DNA from: Notolepis coatsorum
Lineage: Eukaryota; Chordata; Actinopteri; Aulopiformes; Paralepididae
DNA length: 64,000 nt
NCBI GenBank assembly: GCA_963971535.1
Contig: OZ020589.1
Coordinates: 74,479,311 to 74,543,310 of the forward strand
Reading direction: 5' to 3'
Made by a program: the position numbers and the translations under genes. The notes beneath the pieces were generated by a model. That model saw nothing but the letters and a program-made list of their open reading frames with translations. It did not search any database and was not told where the DNA came from. This document shows, one piece after another, positions 21,595 to 32,225 of this stretch; position 1 is the first letter of the stretch, and every line of letters begins with the position of its first letter.

Positions 21595-22153
21595 TGTGAG
21601 GGACCAAACAGCTTAGACATGAGGAGTCATAGGTAGAGTGCTCAAAGGAAGGTTTATTTTCCCCCAAAATGTAAATACAGGGGACAAAAACCACAAAAGT
21701 GCAACAATAACAAATAAGCAAAAAAGCTGTTCTTGGGCCCAGCAGAACTCGGGTCAACTTAAACAGAACAAACTAAAAATACCTAACACAACTGAACCAA
21801 ACAAAACTGACCTCCAGACTAAGACAAGAGGGAGGTATTTATACTGGTTGACTAAACCAATACAGACACATGGGGAAAGACAAATAATCAATAATAAATT
21901 ACATTAACCTTAATCATCTATAATTTATAATGAAATTAGTTTGAAGAACACTATGTATTTATGTAGGAGACAATAACTGAGTCAAGCTAAAACATACATA
22001 AAATCATAGTAGAACATCATTGTCTAATTAAATCCCCCCCCTCCTCTTCTCATGGAGTTGGTATTTCCCGGCAAGCCTCTCCTGGTATTTAAATCCAGCC
22101 TCTTCCAATTACGACATTAGTGCTGATGTGCGGCAAATGGTGTGGCCGTCACA
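21595..22153 (-). repeat. 3' LTR of the Gmr1-type element
   Basis: TGTGAGGGACC...GGCCGTCACA, with the perfect terminal inverted repeat TGTGA/TCACA. The end of the Gag-Pol frame (stop at 22117-22119) runs about 37 bases into this LTR. Confidence 0.95.
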
Positions 22154-25100
22154 CACTCCCCCCCTTCAGGAATCTCGCTGGGACAGCGGGAGAGGTAATC
22201 GGCAGTTGCATTGTCCCGGCCCGGGATGTGATGAACGGTGAACCGGAATGGCTGCATGGACAGGTACCAGCGCGTTATCCTCCCATTGGTGTCCTTCATC
22301 CTCTCCAGCCATTTCAGTGCCTTGTGGTCAGTTTCCACGGTGAACTCCCTTCCCAGGAGGTAGTACTTAAGGGAATCGAGGGCCCACTTCACCGCCAGGC
22401 ACTCCTTCTCTATAGTGGAATAGCGGACCTCCCTAGGGAACAGCTTGCGGCTGATGAAGGCCACAGGATGGCGGTCCTCTGGCAGCCCTTGCAGGAGAAC
22501 AGCACCAAGCCCACGATCTGAAGCATCAGTTTGCAAGATAAAATGTTCATCAAAATCAGGGCTATACAGTACTGGGTTCTTACTCAGAGCCTGCTGCATG
22601 TCCTGGAAAGCCGCTTCCGCCTCAGTTGTCCACTGGAGCTGGTTTGGGCCTTTCAGGCTAGTCATATCCGTTAGGATGGCAGCCCTAGCAGAGTAGTTAG
22701 GAATGAACCGGTGGTACCAACCTGACATTCCCATGAAGGACTTGAGCTGCTTTCTTGTTTGAGGCAGTGGACAGGACTCTAGGGCATGGACCTTCTGGAC
22801 CTGGGGCTTTATCACACCATTTCCAATGACATAGCCAAGGTACTCAGTCTCTGTTTTGGCAAAAGCACACTTTGAGGGGTTGATGATCAGACCTGCAGAT
22901 TGCAGATGCTCAAAGACCACTCCCAGGTGTTCCAGGTGAGATTCCCAGGTGGAGCTGTGAATGACAATGTCATTGAGATAGGCAGATGAAAAATCAGACA
23001 ACCCGGACAGTACCTGATCCATGAGCCTCTGGAATGTAGCCGGGGCTCCATGTAATCCAAACGGCAGTACATTGAACTGGTAGAGACCCCACGGTGTCCG
23101 AAAGGCAGTCAGCTCCTGTGATCCCTGGGTCAGAGGGACTTGCCAATAGCCCTTGCACAGGTCGATGGTTGTCAAGTACTTTGCCTTACCCAATCGCTCA
23201 ATAAGATCATCAATGCGAGGGGTTGGATAAGAATCAAACTTAGAAACTGAATTCAAGTATCGGAAGTCAATACAGAACCTTATTGTGCCATCCTTCTTCG
23301 GTACCAGGACGATCGGATTGCACCACTCGCTCTTTGAGGCCTCAATGATTCCCAGGGACAACATCAGGTCCACTTCCTTCTTCAGGGAGATCAGGAGTCT
23401 CTCTGGTATCCTGTAACTCATACGCCTCACAGGTGCATTCTCATTCAACACAATGTCATGGTGTACCAAATCAGTGAGGCCAGGATTCTCCTGAAACATT
23501 TCGGGATCACAAAGGGCTCTCACCTGCGATTGTCGATCCTCTGGAAGATGGCTCAAGTCAGGGAGGGAGGAGGTTGGTACAGGCAGATACTGTTCATCGA
23601 CATCCTCTTCATCCTCCACCCTCCTGATCAGCAACACCTCTTTCACCGATCTTGGCATCCATTCCTTGAGGAGGTTTACATGTAAAACTCTAGCAGAGCG
23701 TCTCTTCCCAGGGGTAGAAACCTCGTAAGTGGTAGGTCCCAACCTCCTCTTCACTTTAAAGGGTCCTTGCCACCTAGCCAACAACTTGCTCTCTTCAGTG
23801 GGAAGCATCACCAACACTTCTTGGCCAGGATCAAAACTCCTTCCCCGGGCTGACCGGTCATACCAGGCTTTCTGGTGCCGTTGTGCCTCCGACATGTGTT
23901 CCTGTGCCAGAGAACTCATCCTCTCCAACTTGTCTCTCATCTGGACAACATAGGAAACAACATTAATGGGCTCATCACTCCCTCTGTCTCCCTCCCATAT
24001 CTCTTTAAGCAGGGTTAGAGGCCCCCTTACCTCATGACCATAGAGCAGTTCAAAGGGTGAGAAACCTGTGGAGGCCTGGGGAACTTCTCTATAGGCAAAT
24101 AGGATGTAGGGAAGCCATTGGTCCCAGTCAGAGCCAGTGTCATCCACAAACTTACGAAGCATTTGCTTAAGGGTCTGATTGAATCTCTCGGTTAACCCAT
24201 CCGTTTGTGGATGATAGGGTGTGGTTCGCAGGCTTCTGATACCCAGCAGTTGGTATACCTCCTTCAGCAATTTGGACATGAAGTTGGTTCCCTGGTCAGT
24301 TAGGATCTCTCTGGGGAACCCTACCCTAGAGAAAAACTGTACCAGGCAGAAAGCAACAGACTTGGCTTTGATCGATTTTAGAGGAAAGACTTCAGGGTAT
24401 TTCGTGGCATAATCAGTGATCACAAGCATGAAACGATTCCCTGACTTGCTTCTTTCTACAGGGCCAACAATGTCCATTCCCAGACGATCAAACGGAGTAC
24501 TAATAATAGGCAGAGGTTGGAGGGGAGCTCTGGGGGGGCCCTTGGGTGAGGTCTTTTGACATTGAGGGCAACTCCTACAGAACTGGGCAACATCTGCACG
24601 TAAGCCGGGCCAATGGAAACTGCGTTGAATCCGAGCAATTGTTTTATGTTTTCCCAGGTGGCCAGCCCAGGGAAAAGAGTGACCCAAGGAGAGTACAGTC
24701 TCTCTGGCTGCTCGAGGAACTACAAGCTGCTTAACTGGCCCAAGCTGCCGATATAGAACACCGTGCTGCATAACATAACTCCCTTCCATGGTATTGTCTG
24801 GCTTAGTCCCTGTCCTTTCCTGCTCACTGGCCTTTTGGAAACAGGGAACCAGGCTTGGGTCTTCCTGCTGCATCTGAACCACATTGGTAGGGAGATTAAA
24901 ACCCAAAGGCAGTTCAGGTGTTGGTTCAACATGTGGATCTACAACTGTGTGCTTAAACTTCTCCTGCCTTCTCTGCCTGCGTGTCTTGCGGGGCTTCCCT
25001 GGCTCTACTTCCAAGTCAGCACTGTAAAAAGGCAGGGTGCTTAGAGTCTGAAACGTCTCACCTGACTGCTTGGCCTGTGCTCTTGTGACGGCAACATTAC

Positions 25101-26541
25101 AAACTTGGCTTGTGTGTAGTAGGTCGAGGAGCACTGGCAAGTCATGGCCTAACACAACAGGAAAAGGTAGGTTATCAGCAACACCCACATTCAAAAGATA
25201 TGTCTGCCCTTGTATCTTCATATAGAGATCCGCTGTGGGGTAAGGCTTCTCATCCCCATGTACACAACAGATAGGGACAGTCTCTTCTGTGCGCACCATA
25301 CTGGGCGGTACAAACTGCCTGTGTACTAGGGTCTGGGTGCTACCAGTGTCAATAAGGCCCCTGAGCTCCTGGCCATCGATACCAACAAGGACCTCTCTCA
25401 TTTGCTCAACTTTATATTCAGGTTCCAAACTACGCCTCGGCACAAAACATGTCTGGGTGAGCTTGACTGAACTCCTCGGGCATCTTGGTTTGGTATGGCC
25501 TTCCTGCCCACATAGATAACAAATTATCCTTTTTCCATATGTCGAAAGGGGCGTATTCATTGGCTGGTTCTCTTGTACAGGAGGCTTACCCACAGCTGCG
25601 ATTGACTTGGTGTTGTGCTGGAAAGACCAAGGTATCCGGTTGTCCTTGCCTGTCTTCCAGGAATCTTGGCTCCATGGCTGGCCTTTCCCTCGGGCCGCCA
25701 CAAACACATCAGCCAGTGCTGCAGCCTCGACCGCAGTTCTGGGGTCATGCTCCTTGACCCACACCTGAAGCTCAGGAGACAACATGTTCAGATATTGTTC
25801 AAGGATTATAAATTCACTAATCTCTTTGATACTCTTACCCTTAGGCTGGACCCACTTCCAATAAAGCTCTTTCAATCGCACATACAGCTCCTTGGGGGTC
25901 TCCTCCCGCTCAACTTCCAGTGAGCGGAATCTTTGCCTGTAGGTCTCAGGGTTTATATCATACTTCCTGAGGATAGCTGTCTTAACCAGTTCATACTCAA
26001 GAGACTCATCCACATCCATATGCACATAAGCACTTCTGGCCTTTCCAGTCAGTAGGGGAATAAGGCGGAAAGCCCAATCAGCCCTAAGCCACCGACATGC
26101 TACTGCAATACGTTCAAATGTTATAAGAAAATGCTCAACATCGTCAGACTCTGTCAATTTCTCCAACCTAGGTTCCTGTGTGAACCGAGACTGACCTGAC
26201 CGGATGTCTTCTGAATGAGATGTCTGAGCAACATGGAAGGAGTCGAGTTCTGGGCCTCCACTCCCCAGGGTCACGGTTGGTTCGGGGCTTGGGGACGGTT
26301 GGGCCTGCACCTCCATTTGAAGAAGACCAAACTGGTGTTGCAGTGCGTTGAACCTCTGATCCTGCCGTGCCGCGTCCTGGTCCAGTCGAGCCTCTCGGGC
26401 TTGCTGCTGCTCCATGTGGGCTCGAATGATACCAGCCAGGTCTGCGATTGTTGGCTCCTTGCCCTCAGTACCTGGGGCCCCTCCAGTAGCTCCATCCGAC
26501 TCAGCTCCAGTGGGCTGACTTGCCTTTCCTCCACGTTTCAT
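22117..26541 (-). CDS. Gag-Pol polyprotein, Gmr1-type Ty3/gypsy (RT active site altered)
   Basis: An uninterrupted frame of 1474 codons whose ATG at 26541 is the first after the primer site. Gag (about 1-330) has a glutamine-rich start and a gypsy-type capsid core (about 110-280). A CCHC zinc knuckle CYLCGQEGHTKPRC lies at 341-354. The aspartic protease motif LIDTGSTQTL has its active Asp at 398. Integrase has an HHCC zinc domain ending in CRSCPQC (to 657) and catalytic Asp690, Asp749 and Glu785 (35 residues between the last two), then a DNA-binding C-terminus. Reverse transcriptase follows (about 1040-1310) with TTIDLCKGYWQ and the active-site motif reading YLND at 1188-1191, where the family has YLDD. 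RNase H has TDAS (Asp1339) and a TDHKAL block. No Env or Gag/Pol frameshift is present. The protein would act in cytoplasmic particles, with the integrase in the nucleus. The reading frame is intact; the YLND change should abolish polymerisation. Confidence 0.95.
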   Translation of the reverse strand: MKRGGKASQPTGAESDGATGGAPGTEGKEPTIADLAGIIRAHMEQQQAREARLDQDAARQDQRFNALQHQFGLLQMEVQAQPSPSPEPTVTLGSGGPELDSFHVAQTSHSEDIRSGQSRFTQEPRLEKLTESDDVEHFLITFERIAVACRWLRADWAFRLIPLLTGKARSAYVHMDVDESLEYELVKTAILRKYDINPETYRQRFRSLEVEREETPKELYVRLKELYWKWVQPKGKSIKEISEFIILEQYLNMLSPELQVWVKEHDPRTAVEAAALADVFVAARGKGQPWSQDSWKTGKDNRIPWSFQHNTKSIAAVGKPPVQENQPMNTPLSTYGKRIICYLCGQEGHTKPRCPRSSVKLTQTCFVPRRSLEPEYKVEQMREVLVGIDGQELRGLIDTGSTQTLVHRQFVPPSMVRTEETVPICCVHGDEKPYPTADLYMKIQGQTYLLNVGVADNLPFPVVLGHDLPVLLDLLHTSQVCNVAVTRAQAKQSGETFQTLSTLPFYSADLEVEPGKPRKTRRQRRQEKFKHTVVDPHVEPTPELPLGFNLPTNVVQMQQEDPSLVPCFQKASEQERTGTKPDNTMEGSYVMQHGVLYRQLGPVKQLVVPRAARETVLSLGHSFPWAGHLGKHKTIARIQRSFHWPGLRADVAQFCRSCPQCQKTSPKGPPRAPLQPLPIISTPFDRLGMDIVGPVERSKSGNRFMLVITDYATKYPEVFPLKSIKAKSVAFCLVQFFSRVGFPREILTDQGTNFMSKLLKEVYQLLGIRSLRTTPYHPQTDGLTERFNQTLKQMLRKFVDDTGSDWDQWLPYILFAYREVPQASTGFSPFELLYGHEVRGPLTLLKEIWEGDRGSDEPINVVSYVVQMRDKLERMSSLAQEHMSEAQRHQKAWYDRSARGRSFDPGQEVLVMLPTEESKLLARWQGPFKVKRRLGPTTYEVSTPGKRRSARVLHVNLLKEWMPRSVKEVLLIRRVEDEEDVDEQYLPVPTSSLPDLSHLPEDRQSQVRALCDPEMFQENPGLTDLVHHDIVLNENAPVRRMSYRIPERLLISLKKEVDLMLSLGIIEASKSEWCNPIVLVPKKDGTIRFCIDFRYLNSVSKFDSYPTPRIDDLIERLGKAKYLTTIDLCKGYWQVPLTQGSQELTAFRTPWGLYQFNVLPFGLHGAPATFQRLMDQVLSGLSDFSSAYLNDIVIHSSTWESHLEHLGVVFEHLQSAGLIINPSKCAFAKTETEYLGYVIGNGVIKPQVQKVHALESCPLPQTRKQLKSFMGMSGWYHRFIPNYSARAAILTDMTSLKGPNQLQWTTEAEAAFQDMQQALSKNPVLYSPDFDEHFILQTDASDRGLGAVLLQGLPEDRHPVAFISRKLFPREVRYSTIEKECLAVKWALDSLKYYLLGREFTVETDHKALKWLERMKDTNGRITRWYLSMQPFRFTVHHIPGRDNATADYLSRCPSEIPEGGECVTATPFAAHQH
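22154..22167 (-). other. Polypurine tract of the Gmr1-type element
   Basis: On the minus strand GAAGGGGGGGAGTG directly precedes the 3' LTR, the expected primer for plus-strand DNA synthesis. Confidence 0.85.
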
Positions 26542-26583
26542 GGGGGGAAAAAAAATTCATCTACCTATGCCCTTTACTGGTTG

Positions 26584-26601
26584 ATCCCACCGCTGTCACC
26601 A
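26584..26601 (-). other. Primer-binding site, tRNA-Leu
   Basis: Two bases inside the 5' LTR, the plus strand reads ATCCCACCGCTGTCACCA. This equals the 3' end of vertebrate tRNA-Leu(AAG/TAG) with CCA added, except for one base (T in place of C at the 13th position). Complementarity is from memory of the tRNA sequence. Confidence 0.8.
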
Positions 26602-26603
26602 TA

Positions 26604-27159
26604 TGTGAGGGACCAAACAGCTTAGACATGAGGAGTCATAGGAAGTGCTCAAAGGAAGGTTTATTTTCCCCCAAAATGTAAATACAGGGGACAAAAACCA
26701 CAAAAGTGCAACAATAACAAATAAGCAAAAAAGCTGTTCTTGGGCCCAGCAGAACTCGGGTCAACTTAAACAGAACAAACTAAAAATACCTAACACAACT
26801 GAACCAAACAAAACTGACCTCCAGACTAAGACAAGAGGGAGGTATTTATACTGGTTGACTAAACCAATACAGACACATGGGGAAAGACAAATAATCAATA
26901 ATAAATTACATTAACCTTAATCATCTATAATTTATAATGAAATTAGTTTGAAGAACACTATGTATTTATGTAGGAGACAATAACTGAGTCAAGCTAAAAC
27001 ATACATAAAATCATAGTAGAACATCATTGTCTAATTAAATCCCCCCCATCTCTTCTCATGGAGTTGGTATTTCCCGGCAAGCCTCTCCTGGTATTTAAAT
27101 CCAGCCTCTTCCAATTACGACATTAGTGCTGATGTGCGGCAAATGGTGTGGCCGTCACA
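26604..27159 (-). repeat. 5' LTR of the Gmr1-type element
   Basis: Direct repeat of 21595-22153. It carries a TTTATT (minus-strand AATAAA) near 26661, consistent with minus orientation and a polyadenylation signal close to the R/U5 end. Confidence 0.95.
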
Positions 27160-27164
27160 TAGAC

Positions 27165-28142
27165 TTACCGATCCAAGATCACAGAAATAACATGAATTCT
27201 GTTTTCGGGTGGATATCCCCCTCAACGGCTGGCAAAATTAAGAAAGGAAATAATAGAGTTGGAACGTGGCCGATGGGTGCCCACGGTGGTCCACCAGGAC
27301 AAATGCTCTAAGTCAGAGTTTTTCTAAAATAGTGTCTAGAGTCCTCCCTTCACTTATCTCCTTTCCTCAGAAGTGAGCACAATTAAAGAATGTGTCGAAA
27401 ACTAGCAGTCCTGGTGGAGGTTACTATATAATACCACTATACACAACACTAAAATCATGTCTCTATTTTACCAGAAAGGGGGAGGACAGTTTACGCGTTC
27501 CTGGCAGGAGAACGTTTGAGACGGCCAGTTCTGGGAAGACGTCCATGTCATGTGACGCGTTGCTGTAAATCTACTGTGTCTCATCCTCTTCCTGCGTTTA
27601 CTCTTCTCCATCTGAAATACTAGGTGGCCGCTAATGTAGTGAATGTCAAAGCACTGATCGGAGTGCAGTGAACATGGTTAGGGTTGTAATTTTAGGTGGA
27701 TGAAGAGGGATGGTATGTTGCACCAATTACTAAGCACACACCCCTTAGTAAATGCTGATCTGTGAGAAGCTGCAGTGTGACGCAGTCTAGGAAATACATT
27801 CTGTATTCAGAGAGCATTTTCCCCCTTATAATCCGATTCTAGTAGCATTTGAGTGCTTCTTAGGAGCAATTCTGTTCAACAATGAATAAAGGTCATATCT
27901 ATCCGTTGTTGGCTGTGTCCCAGGTTGGTGAAAATCACTCCATCTTGCTTCTTCCTCGCCTCCTGTGTTACACTCAGAAAGAGCTCCCAGTGAGCCTCCC
28001 ACCACAGAAGGAAGGCTGTGAAGGACCACAGCTGAATTGAAACCACACCTGAACAATGTACAGCGTCTCAGCTGGAGGAGAAGTGAATGAGATAGTTACA
28101 CATAAAAAAAAATCCCTTACGCTAATACTAAAGAGAGTCAAG
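27165..28142. other. Anonymous sequence
   Basis: No gene recognised. The plus strand ACTTACC at 27161-27167 reads GGTAAGT on the minus strand, a splice-donor match next to the insertion site, but no adjacent open exon frame supports it. Confidence 0.45.
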
Positions 28143-28755
28143 TGTGGCAGAACCCCAGGACAGACAGACACAGGAGACAGATGTAATACAATAATGATAT
28201 TTAATAAATAAAGACAAGTTAATGAAATCATCGAACGTACTAAACTAACAGGGCCCAAGTAGGGGAAGTGTGTGTGTGCCCATGGTCCATGTGAATGAGA
28301 TGTGTTTGTTTCAATTATAGTATGTGTATGGGTGCATGTGTCTAGCGTGCAAAAACTCATGTGGTGTTTAATGTAAATGTGATAGACTGTTGTTTTCATG
28401 TGCGTGTACTAACCAGTCCAGGGGAGCGAGTATGAGTGGGAAATGAACGGGGAGCGACGCGGGGAATTCCGGGGTGGAGATACGGTCCGTTGATGGGGAG
28501 AGAGGAAAAGACAACGAGCGTTAGGACAAGAACGAAACACGGGGAAAAGCAAACAACGGAAACACAAGAGAAACATATGCTAAGACTTGAAGAGACGTTT
28601 TGTTACACTAACCACAATGGTCAGTACGATCAAGCACTGAGAGATGAGTTGTCAGGTATTTTATGCAGCAGGTGTCTCTGCCTCAGGACGCGTCCAGCTG
28701 CTGCGCATTGCACTTGATTAGCCTCCACGGGAGGTGACAAGGTGGAAGGCACAAC
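28143..28755 (-). mobile_element. Probable LTR, boundaries uncertain
   Basis: On the minus strand the segment has the layout of an LTR: TGTGCC near 28755, a TATA-type box (ATAAAATA near 28660), a T-rich body, and a 3' end GGTTCTGCCACA at 28143. Ends TGTG.../...CACA are near-inverted repeats. I find no target duplication and no internal coding, so it may be a solo LTR with imprecise ends. Confidence 0.35.
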
Positions 28756-30881
28756 ACCTTGCACGGAATGTTTGTGTAGTTCTCTAAACAAAAACATACA
28801 TTTGTTTCTTATTACTGGGTCTTGTAAACAGGTCACAGTAGAACACTAATATCATCCTTTTCCAGTATTTTACCTACTCTACCACTGCACCAAAGTTGTA
28901 TGTTGTTACCAATGGTTACAGGCAGCCATACTACTACACAAAAATTCCGTGTAAGGCCTTTATTCCAATTTCAGACATTTCTTATACATTAACTTTTGAC
29001 TCTGGTGGTTTCATGTTACAAGAGGCAAGGACACTAGTATCCACAAATATATATATAGTATTGATTAAAAACCTAGCATTTCGGCCATGTAATGATGCAT
29101 GATCCTATATCAGACAATCAGCAACAGGTAATGTAATGATGTGATGTTAAAAGAGCCATGAATGCAGTCTGGCAGTTGGAATAATCCATTTGCCTCTGAA
29201 ACCGTCTGTGTTGTATGATGCTACTGTCACTGCTTAAGTGTCAATCCATCACTTCTTCTTCTTCCTTTCACTTTCCTCTCACTTTCTTAGAAGATACAGG
29301 TTTGAGCTGCTCCACTGACAGTGAATTAATTTGTGGACACCAACCACACAGTTCATAACCATTGACACTACGTTGATATGAAGCTCATTCAATGTAAAAT
29401 AAAGTAAAACGTCTTTAAGACCACAAAGGTCAGTCTTGAGTTCATTATTGATTGAAAATTGTATTAACAGATTGCAGAATGGGTACAATATAGTATCAAG
29501 GCATTAATGATTTTGTTTCTTGATAATATCCCAGATTAGACCATTGATTCTCAGATTTGTGTGCACAGTTTCACTTTCTGTTTGAAAATTCACAAAATGT
29601 GTTGGTGCTTCTTGTTCTTCCATCAAGTTCCCTGAGGGAACCTGCTATGATAACCATAACACCTCCTTCACTTCTATTCTCTTCTACCTTTGCACTCAAA
29701 AGAACACTAGATTGTTGAAGAGATTCCCTGGTGGTCCTGTTATTGGCAGAAGTTGAAAGTCCCTTTATACTCACTCTAGTTACTGCAATTGGCTAGATCT
29801 TTTTATTAGAATGTTTTAAGTACTGTACATTTACTTTCACTTTACTTTTACAATTTACAGTAAAACACAGGCATTCCTTGTACTTGAGAATGACTCAAGC
29901 ACTTGAGTATAGCTGTTAAGCCACTACTTCTACTTCTCTGTGATGTGAGTAATGTTCTGAACATGTACACTTACTCCAACTGAAGATTTCACAGTAACCA
30001 CCCTTCCATTGGAGTAATATATTTTGTGTGTGTACCGTGAGCACATGGGAGCAAATCTCTCTCATCTTCCTCACTTCACTCTCTCCTCTCCATCTTGTGT
30101 TTAGACCTGTTTGAAATACTAATACCATACTGCAGGGCCTCCTCCTGCTCTCTCTCCCCTACTGAAAGAGTTGGAACGTGTCCAGGTAGTAGTGCATCAT
30201 GCCCTAGAAAGCCGGTGCGGTATATTTATCACGGAGCGACGCAGGAAGGAGAGGAGGGTAGAGGAAGCGTGACAGCACATCGTGTGAAGAGTTACCACCC
30301 GCCACCACCACACAACCAAGGTGCAACGTGTGAGGTGCGGTGTAGAGTGTGGAAAAGATTTAGATTTACAAAGGCATCATCCACGTTAACAAAAGGATGT
30401 GTGCTTTATGTGAAACCTGATTAAACATGAAAGGCACTTTTCTCTTGTACTGTCCTCGTTAGAATGGCTTCAGAAATGTTGAAGAGTTGTTTTTTCCTAA
30501 AAGGATGAAGGAAAGCTTCAAGTGTGCTTCAGCTTATGAATCTTTGACATTGCTCACATTATTACATCCACAAGAGAAAAGTAAAGGGGGGTAGCTACTG
30601 TCTCTGTCTATGTCTCTCAACGCAAGCAAGATTGACACAAGGTCTACTTGAACTACAAATATTATAATAAGTCTCCCCAGTCTACCTGGTACTCTCCTAA
30701 ATATTCATGACTAATATTCATGAGAAGGAAGAGATAATGGACTGTGCATGCAAAATTAGTTTAGATGGCGATGGAAATCTGCCGCCGACTTCTGGGTTCT
30801 CTAGTTCTGTGTACTGTCCTTGTTTGGTGTGTGATCTGAACTTTGAGTTAAGTGGATCACCGTTTCACCATGACGTTATAC
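28756..30881. other. Anonymous sequence
   Basis: About 2.1 kb of low-complexity to ordinary A/T-rich sequence without recognised genes. 29462-29493 matches the dispersed tail repeat seen at 33742 (AACAGATTGCAGAATGGG...). A motif AGAGTTGGAACGTG at 30167 recurs at 27255, 31891 and 32035. Confidence 0.45.
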
Positions 30882-30885
30882 TTAA

Positions 30886-31308
30886 AGGGGCACTTCACAA
30901 AAAACAATGCTGAATTATTTTGCACAGAATCTCACACACATCTAAAAACAGTTTTGCACACATTCATTTAGTTTGAAAGTTATTGAGAGTAAATTAGTCT
31001 GAATATGGCCACCAGTGATGTCATCAGGGACATTGAATCCTTGTGTTGTGTTAATTACAGCTCCATGAAATGATGTAGATGAAGAAATAGCAATACCTCA
31101 TAATTTCATTGAAGCTTGAGCTGTAATTAACACAACACATGGATTCAATGTCCCCAATGACATCACTGGTGGCCATATTCATAACTAATTTATAGTTCAA
31201 TAACTGTAAAAATAAATGAATGTGTGCAAAACTGTTTAGTTTTTGGATGTGTGTGAGATTATGTGCAAAATAAATCAACATCGTTTTTTTTTTTGGTGAA
31301 GTGCCCCT
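30886..31308. mobile_element. Kolobok-like palindromic MITE
   Basis: The 423 bp element starts AGGGGCACTTCAC and ends with its reverse complement, flanked on both sides by TTAA (30882-30885 and 31309-31312). The two halves are near-complete inverted copies up to a centre at about 31075-31110; for example ATGGCCACCAGTGATG near 31006 pairs with CATCACTGGTGGCCAT near 31163. TTAA duplications and AGGG-type termini are typical of Kolobok-class elements; piggyBac also uses TTAA but has CCC/GGG ends. No transposase is present. Confidence 0.75.
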
Positions 31309-31312
31309 TTAA

Positions 31313-32147
31313 ATGATATATTCTGTATTATCAGTCCAATGCCTTTGTTTGTTCTTGATAAAGAGGCATTTCGCAGATTTTAAACCAGATCTGTTGTGAG
31401 GAGGACATGTGCTGATAATTGTATATAAATGTGTTCTGTATCTTCGAAGCTTGGCCGCATCGCCACCATGTCACAGTCATGACCACAACGTGCTCCTTTT
31501 ATTTCTGAAACTGTTGTTATTTATATATATAACAGTGGTGCCAGGAATACCCAACCCTGCCAGCCCTTATAGTTTGCAAAGACAGGCAAGGAATAACACA
31601 AGGCTGAAAGTGTAAAGCGTAATAAGTCAGTAGATACTGTACACTGAAAAAGAGGCTACAGCCAGGAGGAAGAACCATAGGACCCCCAACCTAATAATCA
31701 AGCCTACAAATGGATACAAATTAGTTGTACCCATTAGGGGAGTGTTTGGCAAGAATAAAGGGAGAGCACTTAGGAAACAGTCCATATAAACTGACTGCAT
31801 GGATGTGAATACATAATTCTATCTATATTGCAGTAGCAGTTCATTATATATCTCATAATTTGAAGGATCAGAACACAGGCAGCAGCTGAAAGAGTTGGAA
31901 TGTTTCCAAAGTGCAGTGAGTCGGTAGACACGTCAAGAGACTGATGCACAATATTATATTACATTACACATATTGGGACTGAGTGGTCTTGTCTTCCAGT
32001 TCCCTAAGTGGGACGAAGGGAGTAGTCCAGATTGAGAATTGGAATGCGGCCAAAGTGCAGTCAGTGGATGCATAGGGGCTGAGACTCATGTTATATGCCT
32101 CAGTGGAGAGAGAAAGATGGAAGAGAGGCAGGGGCATGTGGCACCGG
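31313..32147. other. Anonymous sequence with a diverged recurring motif
   Basis: No gene. AGAGTTGGAATGTTTCC followed by AAAGTGCAGTGAGTC at 31891 and AGAATTGGAATGCGGCC followed by AAAGTGCAGTCAGTG at 32035 are diverged copies 144 bp apart, probably remnants of an old tandem or dispersed repeat. Confidence 0.4.
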
Positions 32148-32225
32148 CAGGGGTGGGAAAATAACTGGAAAAGTACCAGTATGTACTTTTACTCAAGTAC
32201 TATACTTGAGTACTTAAGTGCCAAA
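32148..32225. mobile_element. hAT-like MITE terminus
   Basis: CAGGGGTGGGAAAATAACTGG followed by ACTTTTACTCAAGTACT is a hAT-type end widespread in fish. The second end was not found, so it is a fragment. Confidence 0.5.

Larger units (their letters stand above)
21595..27159 (-). mobile_element. Complete Gmr1-type Ty3/gypsy retrotransposon
   Basis: A 5565 bp element on the minus strand with 559 and 556 bp LTRs, a 5 bp target duplication (TAGAC), a tRNA-Leu primer site, a polypurine tract and one long Gag-Pol frame. The pol order is protease, integrase, reverse transcriptase, RNase H. Integrase before reverse transcriptase is the hallmark of the Gmr1-like group of deuterostome Ty3/gypsy elements first described from cod; ordinary gypsy elements have integrase last. 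The LTRs differ at only about two sites by eye (a short indel near 21635/26641 and the C-run near 22036/27048), so insertion was very recent. A change in the RT active site argues against present autonomy. Confidence 0.95.

Noticed and set aside
27155-27175. Host splice donor next to the Gmr1 insertion
   Set aside because: GGTAAGT fits a donor on the minus strand, but all three adjacent minus frames contain stops within a short distance, so no coding exon is supported.
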